Assembly (NCBI RefSeq): GCF_000973105.1
Contig: NC_015844.1
Span: forward strand, 1,422,501 to 1,486,500
Direction: 5' to 3'
DNA from: Zobellia galactanivorans
GTDB taxonomy: Bacteria; Bacteroidota; Bacteroidia; Flavobacteriales; Flavobacteriaceae
DNA length: 64,000 bases
The notes under the pieces were generated by a model that saw only the letters and a list, made by a program, of their open reading frames with translations, had not been told where the DNA came from and did not search any database. Position numbers and translations under genes: made by a program. Positions 8,997 through 17,143 of this stretch are shown piece by piece; position 1 is the stretch's first letter, and every line of letters begins with the position of its first letter.

Positions 8997-9971
8997 TTGA
9001 CCATTATAGATACCAATACGTCACTAGAGGAGCTTCAAAATTTCCTGCAATCTAAAGAATGGTTGCGTTATGGAGAAAAAATCGTATCCATAGAAAAACC
9101 CGGTGATGGCAACATGAACGTAGTCATTCGCGTTATTACCGACCAGCGTTCCTTCATCTTGAAACAGTCTAGGCCCTACGTTGAAAAATACCAAGAAATA
9201 AAGGCCCCCTTAAACCGGATTGCGGTAGAAAAAAACTTCTATCAAGCGGTTCAAGACAATGCCGTTCATGCCCATATTCCCACAATTTTGGGCTTTGACG
9301 TTGAAGAAAACCTCTTGCTCCTAGAAGATTTGGGCCATTGTGAAGACATGACCCTCATCTATCAACAAAGAGAAATTTCAAACAAACAGCTAAATCTTCT
9401 CATTTTTATTCTGGGCCTGATCCATAGAAAAAAAGTTTCAAGCGATTTTCCAGAGAACCTAGAAATGCGCCAATTGAACCACCAACATATTTTTGTACTT
9501 CCCTTCATGGAAGACAAGGGTTTTCAACTTGACGATATACAGCCCGGACTCCAAGAACTTTCCCTGCCCTACAAACAAGACAAAAAAATCAGGAAGGTCG
9601 TTAAGAAAATAGGCAAGAAATATTTGGCCCCAGGAAACACCCTCTTGCATGGCGACTACTACCCTGGAAGTTGGATGACCGAAGCCGAAAACCTTTATAT
9701 TATAGACCCTGAATTCGGCTTTGTAGGCTTTCCCGAATTCGATTTGGGCGTCATGGCGGCCCATATTATTATTGCTACGGGCAAAAAAGGATACATAAAA
9801 CGTATTCACGGGGCCTATCAGGGCGAAGCCAACCTTGAATTAATGTCGCAAGTGGCCGGTATAGAAATTATGCGCCGGTTGATCGGACTTGCCCAACTTC
9901 CCTTGGACCGCTCCCTAAAAGAAAAGGGCAAACTTTTGAAAAAGGCACGTAAACTCATTTTAAACCCATGA
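8997..9971 (+). CDS. APH-fold phosphotransferase (MTR-kinase-like)
   Basis: About 324 residues with the aminoglycoside-phosphotransferase/choline-kinase fold. Visible marks: FILKQSRPYVEKY (ATP-binding Lys), LLLEDLGH (hinge), the catalytic-loop equivalent LLHGDYYPGSWM, and IIDPEFGFVGFPEFDLG with the metal-binding Asp. The last stretch is most like methylthioribose kinase, but the true substrate is unknown. The frame is open back into the tRNA, so the start must lie after the terminator: TTG at 8997 (chosen) or TTG at 8979. It overlaps the ADP-ribosylglycohydrolase gene by 4 bases. Confidence 0.82.
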   Translation: MTIIDTNTSLEELQNFLQSKEWLRYGEKIVSIEKPGDGNMNVVIRVITDQRSFILKQSRPYVEKYQEIKAPLNRIAVEKNFYQAVQDNAVHAHIPTILGFDVEENLLLLEDLGHCEDMTLIYQQREISNKQLNLLIFILGLIHRKKVSSDFPENLEMRQLNHQHIFVLPFMEDKGFQLDDIQPGLQELSLPYKQDKKIRKVVKKIGKKYLAPGNTLLHGDYYPGSWMTEAENLYIIDPEFGFVGFPEFDLGVMAAHIIIATGKKGYIKRIHGAYQGEANLELMSQVAGIEIMRRLIGLAQLPLDRSLKEKGKLLKKARKLILNP

Positions 9972-11272
9972 AACGCCTATTAGTTTGGTTTTTGGTTTTC
10001 CTCTCTCTAGCCTGCAAAGAGACGACTTCCCCTGTAGATTTACCGGCACCCGAAAAAAACACTTACACCACCGATACATTGCAACTTTCGGAAGCCAGAT
10101 ACTACGATAAGGTTTTAGGAGCACTGGTAGGTTCCGCCATAGGTGACGCCATGGGAGCTTCCACCGAAATGTGGCACCGAAAAGACATTCAGCTCAAATA
10201 CGGCTACATAAACACCTTGACCCCGGCGGTACGCCAACAATCGCCCGAAGGTACATGGGGCCACAACCTTAATGCAGGCGCGACCACCGATGACACCCGA
10301 TGGAAGTACACCATGGTCAAATACCTTTCAGAAAATGAGGGAAACCTGACCGCTGACCGTTTCGCCGATTTTATAACCTCCTATTATTCTACCTTAACCC
10401 GAACCATAAGTGATGGAAAAAAGGTTCCCGACACCGATTTTCTAGATACCCAAATCGAAAAAATAGACTGGATCAAAGAATGGGCACGGGTCTCTATGGC
10501 CTATCAAGAAAGCCCCGAGGCTTACCTAAAAGCCATGAACCGCTTTTACGGGGGAGAAATGTCATGCGCGGGACAATTGTACACCCCAATGTTCGGACTG
10601 ATAACCGAAACGCCCGAAGCGGCCTATGAGCTCGCTTACGAGCACAGCTTGTTCGATTTGGGCTACGCCAAAGACATTTCGGCCTTGGTTTCGGCTATGA
10701 CCCATATGGCCCTTCGCACCCAAGACATCGATTCCATTATCAATACCACCACCTTTGTTGACCCATTAGGTTATCAAGACAGCAGATTGGTAGGGCGTAT
10801 TGCTTACCAAATGGCAGATGCTTCGGTCAAAACGATATTGCAAATAAAACAACGCAGCCTACCCGACTCCTTAACGACAAAAGACAGCTTGCTCTATAAG
10901 ATTCCCTCAGGATTCCAAGGAAACCAGAAAGAGTGGATGCGCCAAGAAATGGCCTATGCCTTTTTGGAGGAGCACAAAAAGGCTATACCCTTTCACTCCG
11001 GGGAAATCTATCAAATATTGATTACGGCCCTGAAGTATGGGGAAGGCGATTTTGAAAAGACTTTACAGTTTATAGTAAACTACGGTCGTGACAACGACAC
11101 CGTGGCCGCCGTGGCCGGAATGATACTAGGCGCCAAGGACGGCTACTCACGACTACCCGTATCGCTCCGCGCCCAAGCCCTTAAGGTCAACAAGGAAAAT
11201 ATGGGAATCGACCTCGAAGCGCTTGCCCGTGAGATTACCGAAAAAAAGTATCCTAATTCAGTCAAGCCTTAG
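9968..11272 (+). CDS. ADP-ribosylglycohydrolase-family lipoprotein
   Basis: A 434-residue hydrolase expected to cleave an N- or O-glycosidic ADP-ribose-like bond using two Mg ions. The N-terminal signal ends at a lipobox S-L-A-C (Cys 17), so it is exported and lipidated, which is unusual for a family better known in the cytosol. Family motifs: ALVGSAIGDAMGAS, TDDTRW (metal site) and GRDNDTVAAVAGMILGA (second metal site). It is translationally coupled (ATGA overlap) to the upstream APH-like kinase, suggesting that both act on one ribosylated substrate; that is inference. Confidence 0.9.
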   Translation: MKRLLVWFLVFLSLACKETTSPVDLPAPEKNTYTTDTLQLSEARYYDKVLGALVGSAIGDAMGASTEMWHRKDIQLKYGYINTLTPAVRQQSPEGTWGHNLNAGATTDDTRWKYTMVKYLSENEGNLTADRFADFITSYYSTLTRTISDGKKVPDTDFLDTQIEKIDWIKEWARVSMAYQESPEAYLKAMNRFYGGEMSCAGQLYTPMFGLITETPEAAYELAYEHSLFDLGYAKDISALVSAMTHMALRTQDIDSIINTTTFVDPLGYQDSRLVGRIAYQMADASVKTILQIKQRSLPDSLTTKDSLLYKIPSGFQGNQKEWMRQEMAYAFLEEHKKAIPFHSGEIYQILITALKYGEGDFEKTLQFIVNYGRDNDTVAAVAGMILGAKDGYSRLPVSLRAQALKVNKENMGIDLEALAREITEKKYPNSVKP

Positions 11273-11306
11273 TTTTTACTTAACAAACCAAGGCTATTTA
11301 AAATAG

Positions 11307-11314
11307 TATATTTG
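11307..11314 (+). promoter_or_regulatory. Putative -7 promoter element (TATATTTG)
   Basis: Perfect TAnnTTTG 26 bases before the ATG of the rhodanese gene. No clear TTG is found at the expected -33 distance, so support is from the -7 element and position only. Confidence 0.45.
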
Positions 11315-11339
11315 TAATTGCGCCATACGCAGCATACCC

Positions 11340-11837
11340 ATGAGAACTACCTTAAACGTCTTTTTATTTCTTTGGCTTACTTCGATTTCGTTCGCCCAGA
11401 GCAAAATTGACAAGACCTTAAAAAAGCTGAACGAAGCATCGGTAGACTATATTCATGCCGACTCCCTTAAAAACGGGTCGAACGTAGTGCTGCTCGATGC
11501 CCGTGAGAGATCAGAATACGAGGTCAGTCATTTAAAAAATGCCATGTGGGTCGGCTACGATACGTTCGAACTCGATTCCATTGTTCAAAAAATTAAAAAT
11601 AAAAACAGTGAAATAGTCGTTTACTGTTCCATAGGCGTACGCTCCGAAGATATTGGGGAAAAGTTACAACAGGCAGGTTACACCAAGGTCAAAAACCTTT
11701 ACGGAGGTATATTCGAATGGAAAAACCGCGGAAACCCCGTCTTCGATTCGTCAGGTAACGAAACCGAACAAGTACACGCCTTTAACAAGCAGTGGGGCAA
11801 ATTGCTAAAAAACGGCAAGAAAGTATACGGACCGTAA
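11340..11837 (+). CDS. Secreted rhodanese-domain protein
   Basis: A 165-residue single-domain rhodanese with a cleavable signal peptide (ends F-A-Q, residue 20). The active-site loop is Y-C-S-I-G-V-R-S with the persulfide Cys at 96; the CH2-like LLDARERSEYEVSHLKNA motif is at about 51-68. Family role: sulfur or thiol-oxyanion transfer. Loop length (6 residues) fits sulfurtransferases rather than Cdc25 phosphatases. It begins a rightward series with the TIGR04282 transferase, PNP, DUF547 and TIGR04283 genes, a combination seen in arsenosugar-associated loci. Confidence 0.9.
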   Translation: MRTTLNVFLFLWLTSISFAQSKIDKTLKKLNEASVDYIHADSLKNGSNVVLLDARERSEYEVSHLKNAMWVGYDTFELDSIVQKIKNKNSEIVVYCSIGVRSEDIGEKLQQAGYTKVKNLYGGIFEWKNRGNPVFDSSGNETEQVHAFNKQWGKLLKNGKKVYGP

Positions 11838-11897
11838 TTCAGCAACCTTTCCCCTATGCCTTTTTCACCAAACCCAGAACCTTAAAACTATAGCTAT

Positions 11898-12575
11898 TTG
11901 AGTTTTATAACCCCTAACGAAAAACAAAAAGAGGACGCAACGGTCAATTATACCAATATAGCCTCCAAAGAGCTACTGCTCATTTTTACGCGAAACCCCC
12001 AATTGGGAAAATGCAAGACCCGTTTGGCCGCTACCATTGGCGACCAGGCGGCCTTGGACATTTACAGGTTTTTGCTCGGCCATACCGTAAAAACCACCGA
12101 AAACCTGAACACGGCCAAGCAGGTCTGGTATTCTGAGGAAATTTGGACCGATGATATTTGGAGTCCGATCATATTCGATAAAAAATTACAGCAAGGCCCT
12201 GATTTGGGCGTGCGTATGGCCCATGCTTTTCAAGAGGGATTCGCTTCGGGTTTCGAGCGTATTATCGTAATAGGAAGCGATATGTACGACCTCGACCAAA
12301 ATGACCTGCAACAGGCTTTTTCCGAATTGAAAAAAAACGATTTTGTTATTGGGCCGGCCCAAGATGGAGGCTATTACCTGCTGGGCATGAACCGTTTTAA
12401 ACCCGAACTGTTCTCCAACAAGGCTTGGGGCCAAGAAAGTGTCTTGGCCGATACGCTGGAAAACCTAAAAAACGAAAAACATCATATTTTAGACGAGCGA
12501 AACGATGTCGATGTTTACGAAGACATACAACATATCGATGCGTTTCGCCCTTACTTAAAACATTTAACATCATGA
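11898..12575 (+). CDS. TIGR04282-family transferase (DUF2064, arsenosugar-associated)
   Basis: A 225-residue nucleotide-diphospho-sugar-transferase-like protein. Marks: LLLIFTRNPQLGKCKTRLA near the N-terminus, IVIGSDMYDL and FVIGPAQDGGYYLLGM. The family was first named transferase 1, rSAM/selenodomain-associated, and later linked to arsenosugar synthesis; function is by association. The start is a TTG: an in-frame TAA lies 15 bases before it, and no ATG or GTG occurs before the conserved domain. It overlaps the PNP gene by ATGA, so the two are coupled. Confidence 0.86.
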   Translation: MSFITPNEKQKEDATVNYTNIASKELLLIFTRNPQLGKCKTRLAATIGDQAALDIYRFLLGHTVKTTENLNTAKQVWYSEEIWTDDIWSPIIFDKKLQQGPDLGVRMAHAFQEGFASGFERIIVIGSDMYDLDQNDLQQAFSELKKNDFVIGPAQDGGYYLLGMNRFKPELFSNKAWGQESVLADTLENLKNEKHHILDERNDVDVYEDIQHIDAFRPYLKHLTS

Positions 12576-13387
12576 TGCGAAAACAATTAGACGAATCCGT
12601 CGCCTATTTACAAAGTAAAGGATTTGACCAACCCGAAATCGGTATCGTACTCGGCACAGGTCTGGGCAAATTGGCCGATCAGATAGAAAACCCCATTGAG
12701 GCACACTACAACCATATTCCCTTTTTTCCCCTTGCCACGGTAGAATTCCATTCCGGAAAACTTATATATGGCACACTGGAAGGCAAAAAAGCGGTAGTCA
12801 TGAAAGGACGCTTTCATTTGTACGAAGGCTATGATTTTCTAGACATCACTTACCCTATTCGGGTCATGCACCAATTGGGAATAACAAAGCTCTTTATCTC
12901 GAATGCGGCCGGTGCGATCAACCTAAACTATAAGGAAGGTGATTTAATGCTCATTGAAGACCATATCAACCTTCAAGGCGGATCGCCTTTGGCCTTCAAA
13001 AGCGTTGCCCAGTTCGGCGAACGCTTTGCCGACATGTCAGAACCCTATGATGTACCCATGCGCGAAAGCTTGATGAAAATTGCGAACAAAGAAAACATCA
13101 CCCTTCGCCAAGGCGTTTACGTTTCCGTAGTGGGACCTCAACTAGAGACCAAAGCGGAATACCGCATGCTTAAAATTATCGGTGCCGATGCCGTAGGAAT
13201 GAGTACCGTACCGGAGGTCATCGTTGCAAACCACTTAAACCTTCCCATAGTCGCCGTCTCGGTAATTACCGACGAATGCAACCCGGAAAACCTGAAGCCC
13301 GTAGATATCGATCGGATCATAAAAACGGCGGAAGTAGCGGAACCAAAAATGGTCAAACTCTTTAAAGAACTGATCAAGACTTTATAG
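12572..13387 (+). CDS. Purine nucleoside phosphorylase (PNP-I, trimeric type)
   Basis: Phosphorolysis of inosine/guanosine-type nucleosides to base and ribose-1-phosphate. About 271 residues, the normal length of low-molecular-mass PNP. Motifs: IGIVLGTGLGKLAD (phosphate loop), MKGRFHLYEGYD, LFISNAAGAIN, VSVVGPQLETKAEYRM, GADAVGMSTVPEVIVA. The base-site segment reads ITDECNPENL, with D-E-C where mammalian enzymes have N-K-V. I chose the ATG at 12572, overlapping the previous stop; the ATG at 12575 is an equal option. In this setting it may salvage or form a nucleoside intermediate. Confidence 0.93.
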   Translation: MMRKQLDESVAYLQSKGFDQPEIGIVLGTGLGKLADQIENPIEAHYNHIPFFPLATVEFHSGKLIYGTLEGKKAVVMKGRFHLYEGYDFLDITYPIRVMHQLGITKLFISNAAGAINLNYKEGDLMLIEDHINLQGGSPLAFKSVAQFGERFADMSEPYDVPMRESLMKIANKENITLRQGVYVSVVGPQLETKAEYRMLKIIGADAVGMSTVPEVIVANHLNLPIVAVSVITDECNPENLKPVDIDRIIKTAEVAEPKMVKLFKELIKTL

Positions 13388-13476
13388 ACCTAGGCTTTCT
13401 TTTTCTTAAAAAATGACAGGGAGTAATGTGTAAGTTTTGACCAAAAGGCGCTACTTATTAGGAAACCTTTTGTTCT

Positions 13477-14247
13477 ATGCAATTTAAACTAATGGCAAAA
13501 ACGGCTGTTTTTTCACTTTTTTCACTGGCTGGCCTTTGTTCTTTTTTCGGAAGAAAGGAAATGCCCAAGCATCAATTTGAGAGTAAGGTTCAAAGCAACA
13601 CCTTAGACCATTCAGCTTGGAACGCCTTGCTCAAAAAATATGTAGACCTCAGCGGCGACGTCGACTACAAGAACTTCAAAAACGAACAGCAATCGTTAAC
13701 GGCATATCTTGACCATTTGGCCAATAATGCCCCGTCTGACAATTGGACCAAGGAGGAAGGCCTAGCCTATTACATCAACCTCTACAACGCGGCCACCGTT
13801 CAATTGATATTGAACCATTACCCCACCAAGAGCATCAAGGACATTAAAAGACCTTGGAGCAACGATTGGGTAAAAATCGGTGAAAAAACATACTCCCTAG
13901 GAGACATTGAACACAAAATACTTCGCAAAATGGACGAACCCCGTATTCATTTCGCTATTAATTGCGCCTCATTTTCGTGTCCGAAATTGCTCAACGAGGC
14001 CTATACGGCATCACAACTCGAGCGTCAGCTGCAAAAAGCATCCGAAGATTTTGTGAACGACCCCACCAGGAATATCATTTCAAAAGAAAAATTACAGCTT
14101 TCCAATATCTTCAAATGGTATAAAAGCGATTTTACCACCCACGGCAACCTCATAGAATACATAAGGCCCTATAGCAAGATAGACATTGACGCAAAGGCCG
14201 ATATTGAATACCTTACTTATGATTGGAGCCTAAATGAAAAAAAATAA
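13477..14247 (+). CDS. DUF547-family secreted protein (copy 1)
   Basis: A 256-residue DUF547 protein with a hydrophobic N-terminal signal (about residues 8-24). Conserved features: YINLYNAATVQLI, IHFAINCASFSCPKL (paired Cys), LSNIFKWYKSDF and a C-terminal YDWSLNEKK. No reaction is established for the domain; the conserved C-x4-C-P element suggests a catalytic or redox Cys. It overlaps the downstream TIGR04283 gene by 14 bases. A second DUF547 protein is at 25592-26311. Confidence 0.88.
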   Translation: MQFKLMAKTAVFSLFSLAGLCSFFGRKEMPKHQFESKVQSNTLDHSAWNALLKKYVDLSGDVDYKNFKNEQQSLTAYLDHLANNAPSDNWTKEEGLAYYINLYNAATVQLILNHYPTKSIKDIKRPWSNDWVKIGEKTYSLGDIEHKILRKMDEPRIHFAINCASFSCPKLLNEAYTASQLERQLQKASEDFVNDPTRNIISKEKLQLSNIFKWYKSDFTTHGNLIEYIRPYSKIDIDAKADIEYLTYDWSLNEKK

Positions 14248-14938
14248 ACTTCGCATCAGTATCGTAATTCCGGTCTTGAACGAGGCCGAGTGCATTGCCA
14301 AGGTACTTCAGTACCTGACCGCTAACAGCTCACCCGAAAACATCGAGGAGATCTTGGTCATAGACGGTGGAAGCTCAGACAACACCCCCTCTATTGCCGA
14401 AAAGAACGGCGCCAAGACCGTGCTTTCCCCCAAAGGCCGCGCAAGACAGATGAACCTTGGGGCAAAACACGCAAAAGGTGATATTCTCTATTTTCTACAT
14501 GCAGACACCCTTCCTCCCAAACATTTTGATCTATCGATCATCAAGGCCGTTGAAGAGGGGTTTAAGACAGGATGCTTTCAAATGAAATTCGACAGTAACA
14601 GCGCCTTTTTACGATTTTTCGCTTGGTTTACACGCTTGAACCATCAATTGTGCCGTGGTGGTGACCAATCCTTATTCATCACAAAAGAGCTGTTTGAAGA
14701 CACCGGAGGCTTTAACGAGGCCTACGTAGTTTACGAAGACAATGAGTTTATCGGCCGACTTTACAAAAGCACGTTTTTTAAGGTCTTACCTCGACATGTA
14801 AAGACCTCGGCTAGGAGGTATGAAGAACAGGGCATGATAAAACTACAGTACCACTTCGGCATCATGCACCTAAAAAACTATTTGGGCGCCGGGCCCGAGC
14901 AGTTGTACGATTATTACAAACGCAAAATCTCCGTTTAG
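14234..14938 (+). CDS. TIGR04283-family glycosyltransferase (arsenosugar-associated)
   Basis: A 234-residue family 2 glycosyltransferase with the GT-A fold: ISIVIPVLNEAECIAKVL, ILVIDGGSSDNT, and the metal/nucleotide segment LYFLHADTLPP. GRARQMNLGA and LCRGGDQSLFI are typical of TIGR04283. The family was first called transferase 2, rSAM/selenodomain-associated, now arsenosugar-associated. It closes the rightward series and its last 4 bases overlap the convergent amidase gene; there is no room for a terminator between them. Confidence 0.9.
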   Translation: MKKNKLRISIVIPVLNEAECIAKVLQYLTANSSPENIEEILVIDGGSSDNTPSIAEKNGAKTVLSPKGRARQMNLGAKHAKGDILYFLHADTLPPKHFDLSIIKAVEEGFKTGCFQMKFDSNSAFLRFFAWFTRLNHQLCRGGDQSLFITKELFEDTGGFNEAYVVYEDNEFIGRLYKSTFFKVLPRHVKTSARRYEEQGMIKLQYHFGIMHLKNYLGAGPEQLYDYYKRKISV

Positions 14939-16008
14939 CGAATAGGCCCGATTTCCCCCAACTTATAGTCGAGCAGAATACCCTCGCTTATCCACTTGGC
15001 CAATGCCTGTCGGTTTTCGGGCTCAAGAATGCGCCTTTGGTCTTTCTTGTTCCTAATATTTCCGACTTCTATGAAGGTCATGGCCGGATGGGTCTTTTTT
15101 ACGAGATACAAGGAAGTTCTATCTTCAAAAGTGCCTGAATACGTTCGGTTCGGTTGGTATTTTTTGTATTTTTTCTGAAAGGTCTTGTGTATGCTTTCGG
15201 CCAACTTTTTACCGTTCTTGCTCTTTTCGTGATGGTAGAAAAACACATCGATGTTCTGCCCCACGCTACGACTGTCTATGTGGGTCACAATAAGGCGTTG
15301 ATACTTGCCCCTATTTTTTTTGTAAAGATTGTTTACAATATCTACCCGTTGTCTTAACCGGGCCACTTGGTTGAGCGGAATGGTTTTATTCGGGTAAGCT
15401 ACTTCGTCATGGTCGATTTCGAGTATACGTTCATCCCTGATCCCATCGTTCTCATCCCTTATGATAATATAGACCGTAGCCCCGTGCGACAATAACTCTT
15501 TGGCCAAACGCAGTGTTATATCATACGCATATTCATCTTCGGCAATAGATTTTCCCCCATAAGTGGCCATCGCCCCCGGATCAGGACCACCGTGCCCCGA
15601 AACCAGGTAATAGACCGCACCTTTGAGTTTTTCACTATTCGGCAGTACCATTTCATGGTCTTTTCCAAAAATGGCATATCGCTTTCCTTCGATCTTCTTG
15701 ATTTCCTTGGTTTTTCTTTGGATGGAATCTACCACCTTCACCGTATCAAGATCCGCTACGGGTATCCGATACGTCCTTCCCGCATATAAATGAATACTAT
15801 CGCGTAGGTTTTCAATATTCATGGAAACAAAATCGTCGTAGTGCTCATACGGGTTTACACCTTGCTTTCTCAGTAAGGAGAGTATGCCATCTCCCTTTTC
15901 GGCAACAACGGTCTGTACCGTATCTTGGGAAAAAGACGATATTGTATAACCGATGGCAGCAATGAGGAAACCTGCCATCTTTAAGCGATAAGAAAAACTA
16001 TAATCCAT
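14935..16008 (-). CDS. N-acetylmuramoyl-L-alanine amidase (Amidase_3)
   Basis: A 357-residue exported peptidoglycan hydrolase. An N-terminal signal/anchor (about 10-27) and a LysM-like region (about 33-85, with ILSLLRKQGVNPYEHYDDF and YAGRTYRIP) come before the Amidase_3 domain (about 130-345). Zinc-ligand candidates are His139 in VSGHGGPDPGA, Glu157 in IAEDEYAYD, and the His in VTHIDSRS; the catalytic Glu is in FIEVGNIRN. It acts in the periplasm on stem peptides during division or turnover. Convergent with the TIGR04283 gene. Confidence 0.9.
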   Translation of the reverse strand: MDYSFSYRLKMAGFLIAAIGYTISSFSQDTVQTVVAEKGDGILSLLRKQGVNPYEHYDDFVSMNIENLRDSIHLYAGRTYRIPVADLDTVKVVDSIQRKTKEIKKIEGKRYAIFGKDHEMVLPNSEKLKGAVYYLVSGHGGPDPGAMATYGGKSIAEDEYAYDITLRLAKELLSHGATVYIIIRDENDGIRDERILEIDHDEVAYPNKTIPLNQVARLRQRVDIVNNLYKKNRGKYQRLIVTHIDSRSVGQNIDVFFYHHEKSKNGKKLAESIHKTFQKKYKKYQPNRTYSGTFEDRTSLYLVKKTHPAMTFIEVGNIRNKKDQRRILEPENRQALAKWISEGILLDYKLGEIGPIR

Positions 16009-16198
16009 TCAATGATCTGTATCAAAAATCGACATTCATGAGCTTCAACGAAAAACCGTTCTTTCCTTGAAAATCAAAAACAATGCCTAAAATTATGGGA
16101 ATCCGCTACAAAATTAAAGAACCAAAGAATAAAACAGCAAGACCTTGAACAATTTAGTTAACGATTTCTTCAACAGTCGGCCCATATCCCCTTTTTCT

Positions 16199-17080
16199 TT
16201 ACGCCAATTGACTTTGGCGATAGCTTTTGGGCGATTGCCCTAAATGCCTTTTAAAGTATTTTACAAAGTAGGAAGCATCTTCAAAACCTAGCCGGAACGC
16301 GATTTCATTGATTTGCAGACTCGTAAACCGCACGAGGCGTTTGGCCTCTAAAACGGTGCGTTCTGAAATAACCTGAGAAGGAGACTTGCCAATGACAGTA
16401 TTTGTAAGTGTAGATAATGTTTTGGAGGAAATATGCAGCAAACTAGCATAATCACCCACCGATAGTCCTTTTTTAAAATGTACCTCTATGAGTTCTTTAA
16501 ATTCAAAAAACTGCCTTTTATAGAGACTATTAAGCTGAATAGGCGCACTATCATTTTTTTGATGAATACGCTCTAATTGAATTAAAAAGGACTTCAACAA
16601 AAAACGGATAATATCTTCATATCCAAACCTATCACGCTGCTCCAATTCACTCTGTATTAGAGTGATGTAAGCTGATGCAACGTTAAGAACTCCCTTTTCA
16701 ATAGTATAACAAGGTTTATCCAACATGTGAAAAATGTTGAATTTCAGAAACATATCTACATCTGTATGTTTAAAAAAGCTTTCGTTAAAGTGAATAAGCC
16801 ACCCCTGCACATCTTCATTATCATCAAAAGCATGCACTTGATCTTTGGTAATAAAAAGCACGGTGTTCTTCTTTATATCATACTTCTTAAAATCTACTAC
16901 ATGCGTTCCTCCTTCATTAATGAACCATATAATTTGATAATAACTATGTGAGTGGGGCACGGCAGCCAAATCACCACTTTTTTTCCTATACGCATTTAAA
17001 TCGTACAGCTCAAACTGAAGCTTTCCAGGCTGCCTTTTATGCAAATGGTACTGCTCAATTTGATATTTTGAATGGCGCAT
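16199..17080 (-). CDS. AraC-family transcriptional regulator
   Basis: A 293-residue regulator with an N-terminal cupin-type sensor (about 35-130, PHSHSYYQIIWFINEGGTHVVDF) and a C-terminal double helix-turn-helix (about 195-290, with LSVGDYASLLHISSKTLSTL and INEIAFRLGFEDASYFVKYF). It lies 63 bases after an amine oxidase gene on the same strand and is the natural candidate regulator of the SDR/AhpD-like/amine oxidase genes. Confidence 0.93.
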   Translation of the reverse strand: MRHSKYQIEQYHLHKRQPGKLQFELYDLNAYRKKSGDLAAVPHSHSYYQIIWFINEGGTHVVDFKKYDIKKNTVLFITKDQVHAFDDNEDVQGWLIHFNESFFKHTDVDMFLKFNIFHMLDKPCYTIEKGVLNVASAYITLIQSELEQRDRFGYEDIIRFLLKSFLIQLERIHQKNDSAPIQLNSLYKRQFFEFKELIEVHFKKGLSVGDYASLLHISSKTLSTLTNTVIGKSPSQVISERTVLEAKRLVRFTSLQINEIAFRLGFEDASYFVKYFKRHLGQSPKSYRQSQLA

Positions 17081-17092
17081 TCAATTCGTTTG

Positions 17093-17102
17093 TAACCGGT
17101 TA
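17093..17102. promoter_or_regulatory. Short palindrome TAACCGGTTA upstream of araC-like gene
   Basis: A perfect 10-base palindrome 12 bases before the start of the AraC-family gene. It could be an autoregulatory site, but it is short and its position is the only support. Confidence 0.25.
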
Positions 17103-17143
17103 ACCTATTCGTCGATAAAAAGATGCATCACTAACGTCCCAAT

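Noticed and set aside
12425-12571. Longer N-terminus for PNP starting at 12425
   Set aside because: It lies inside the TIGR04282 gene in another frame, is Arg/Lys-rich, and the PNP homology begins right after the ATG at 12572/12575.
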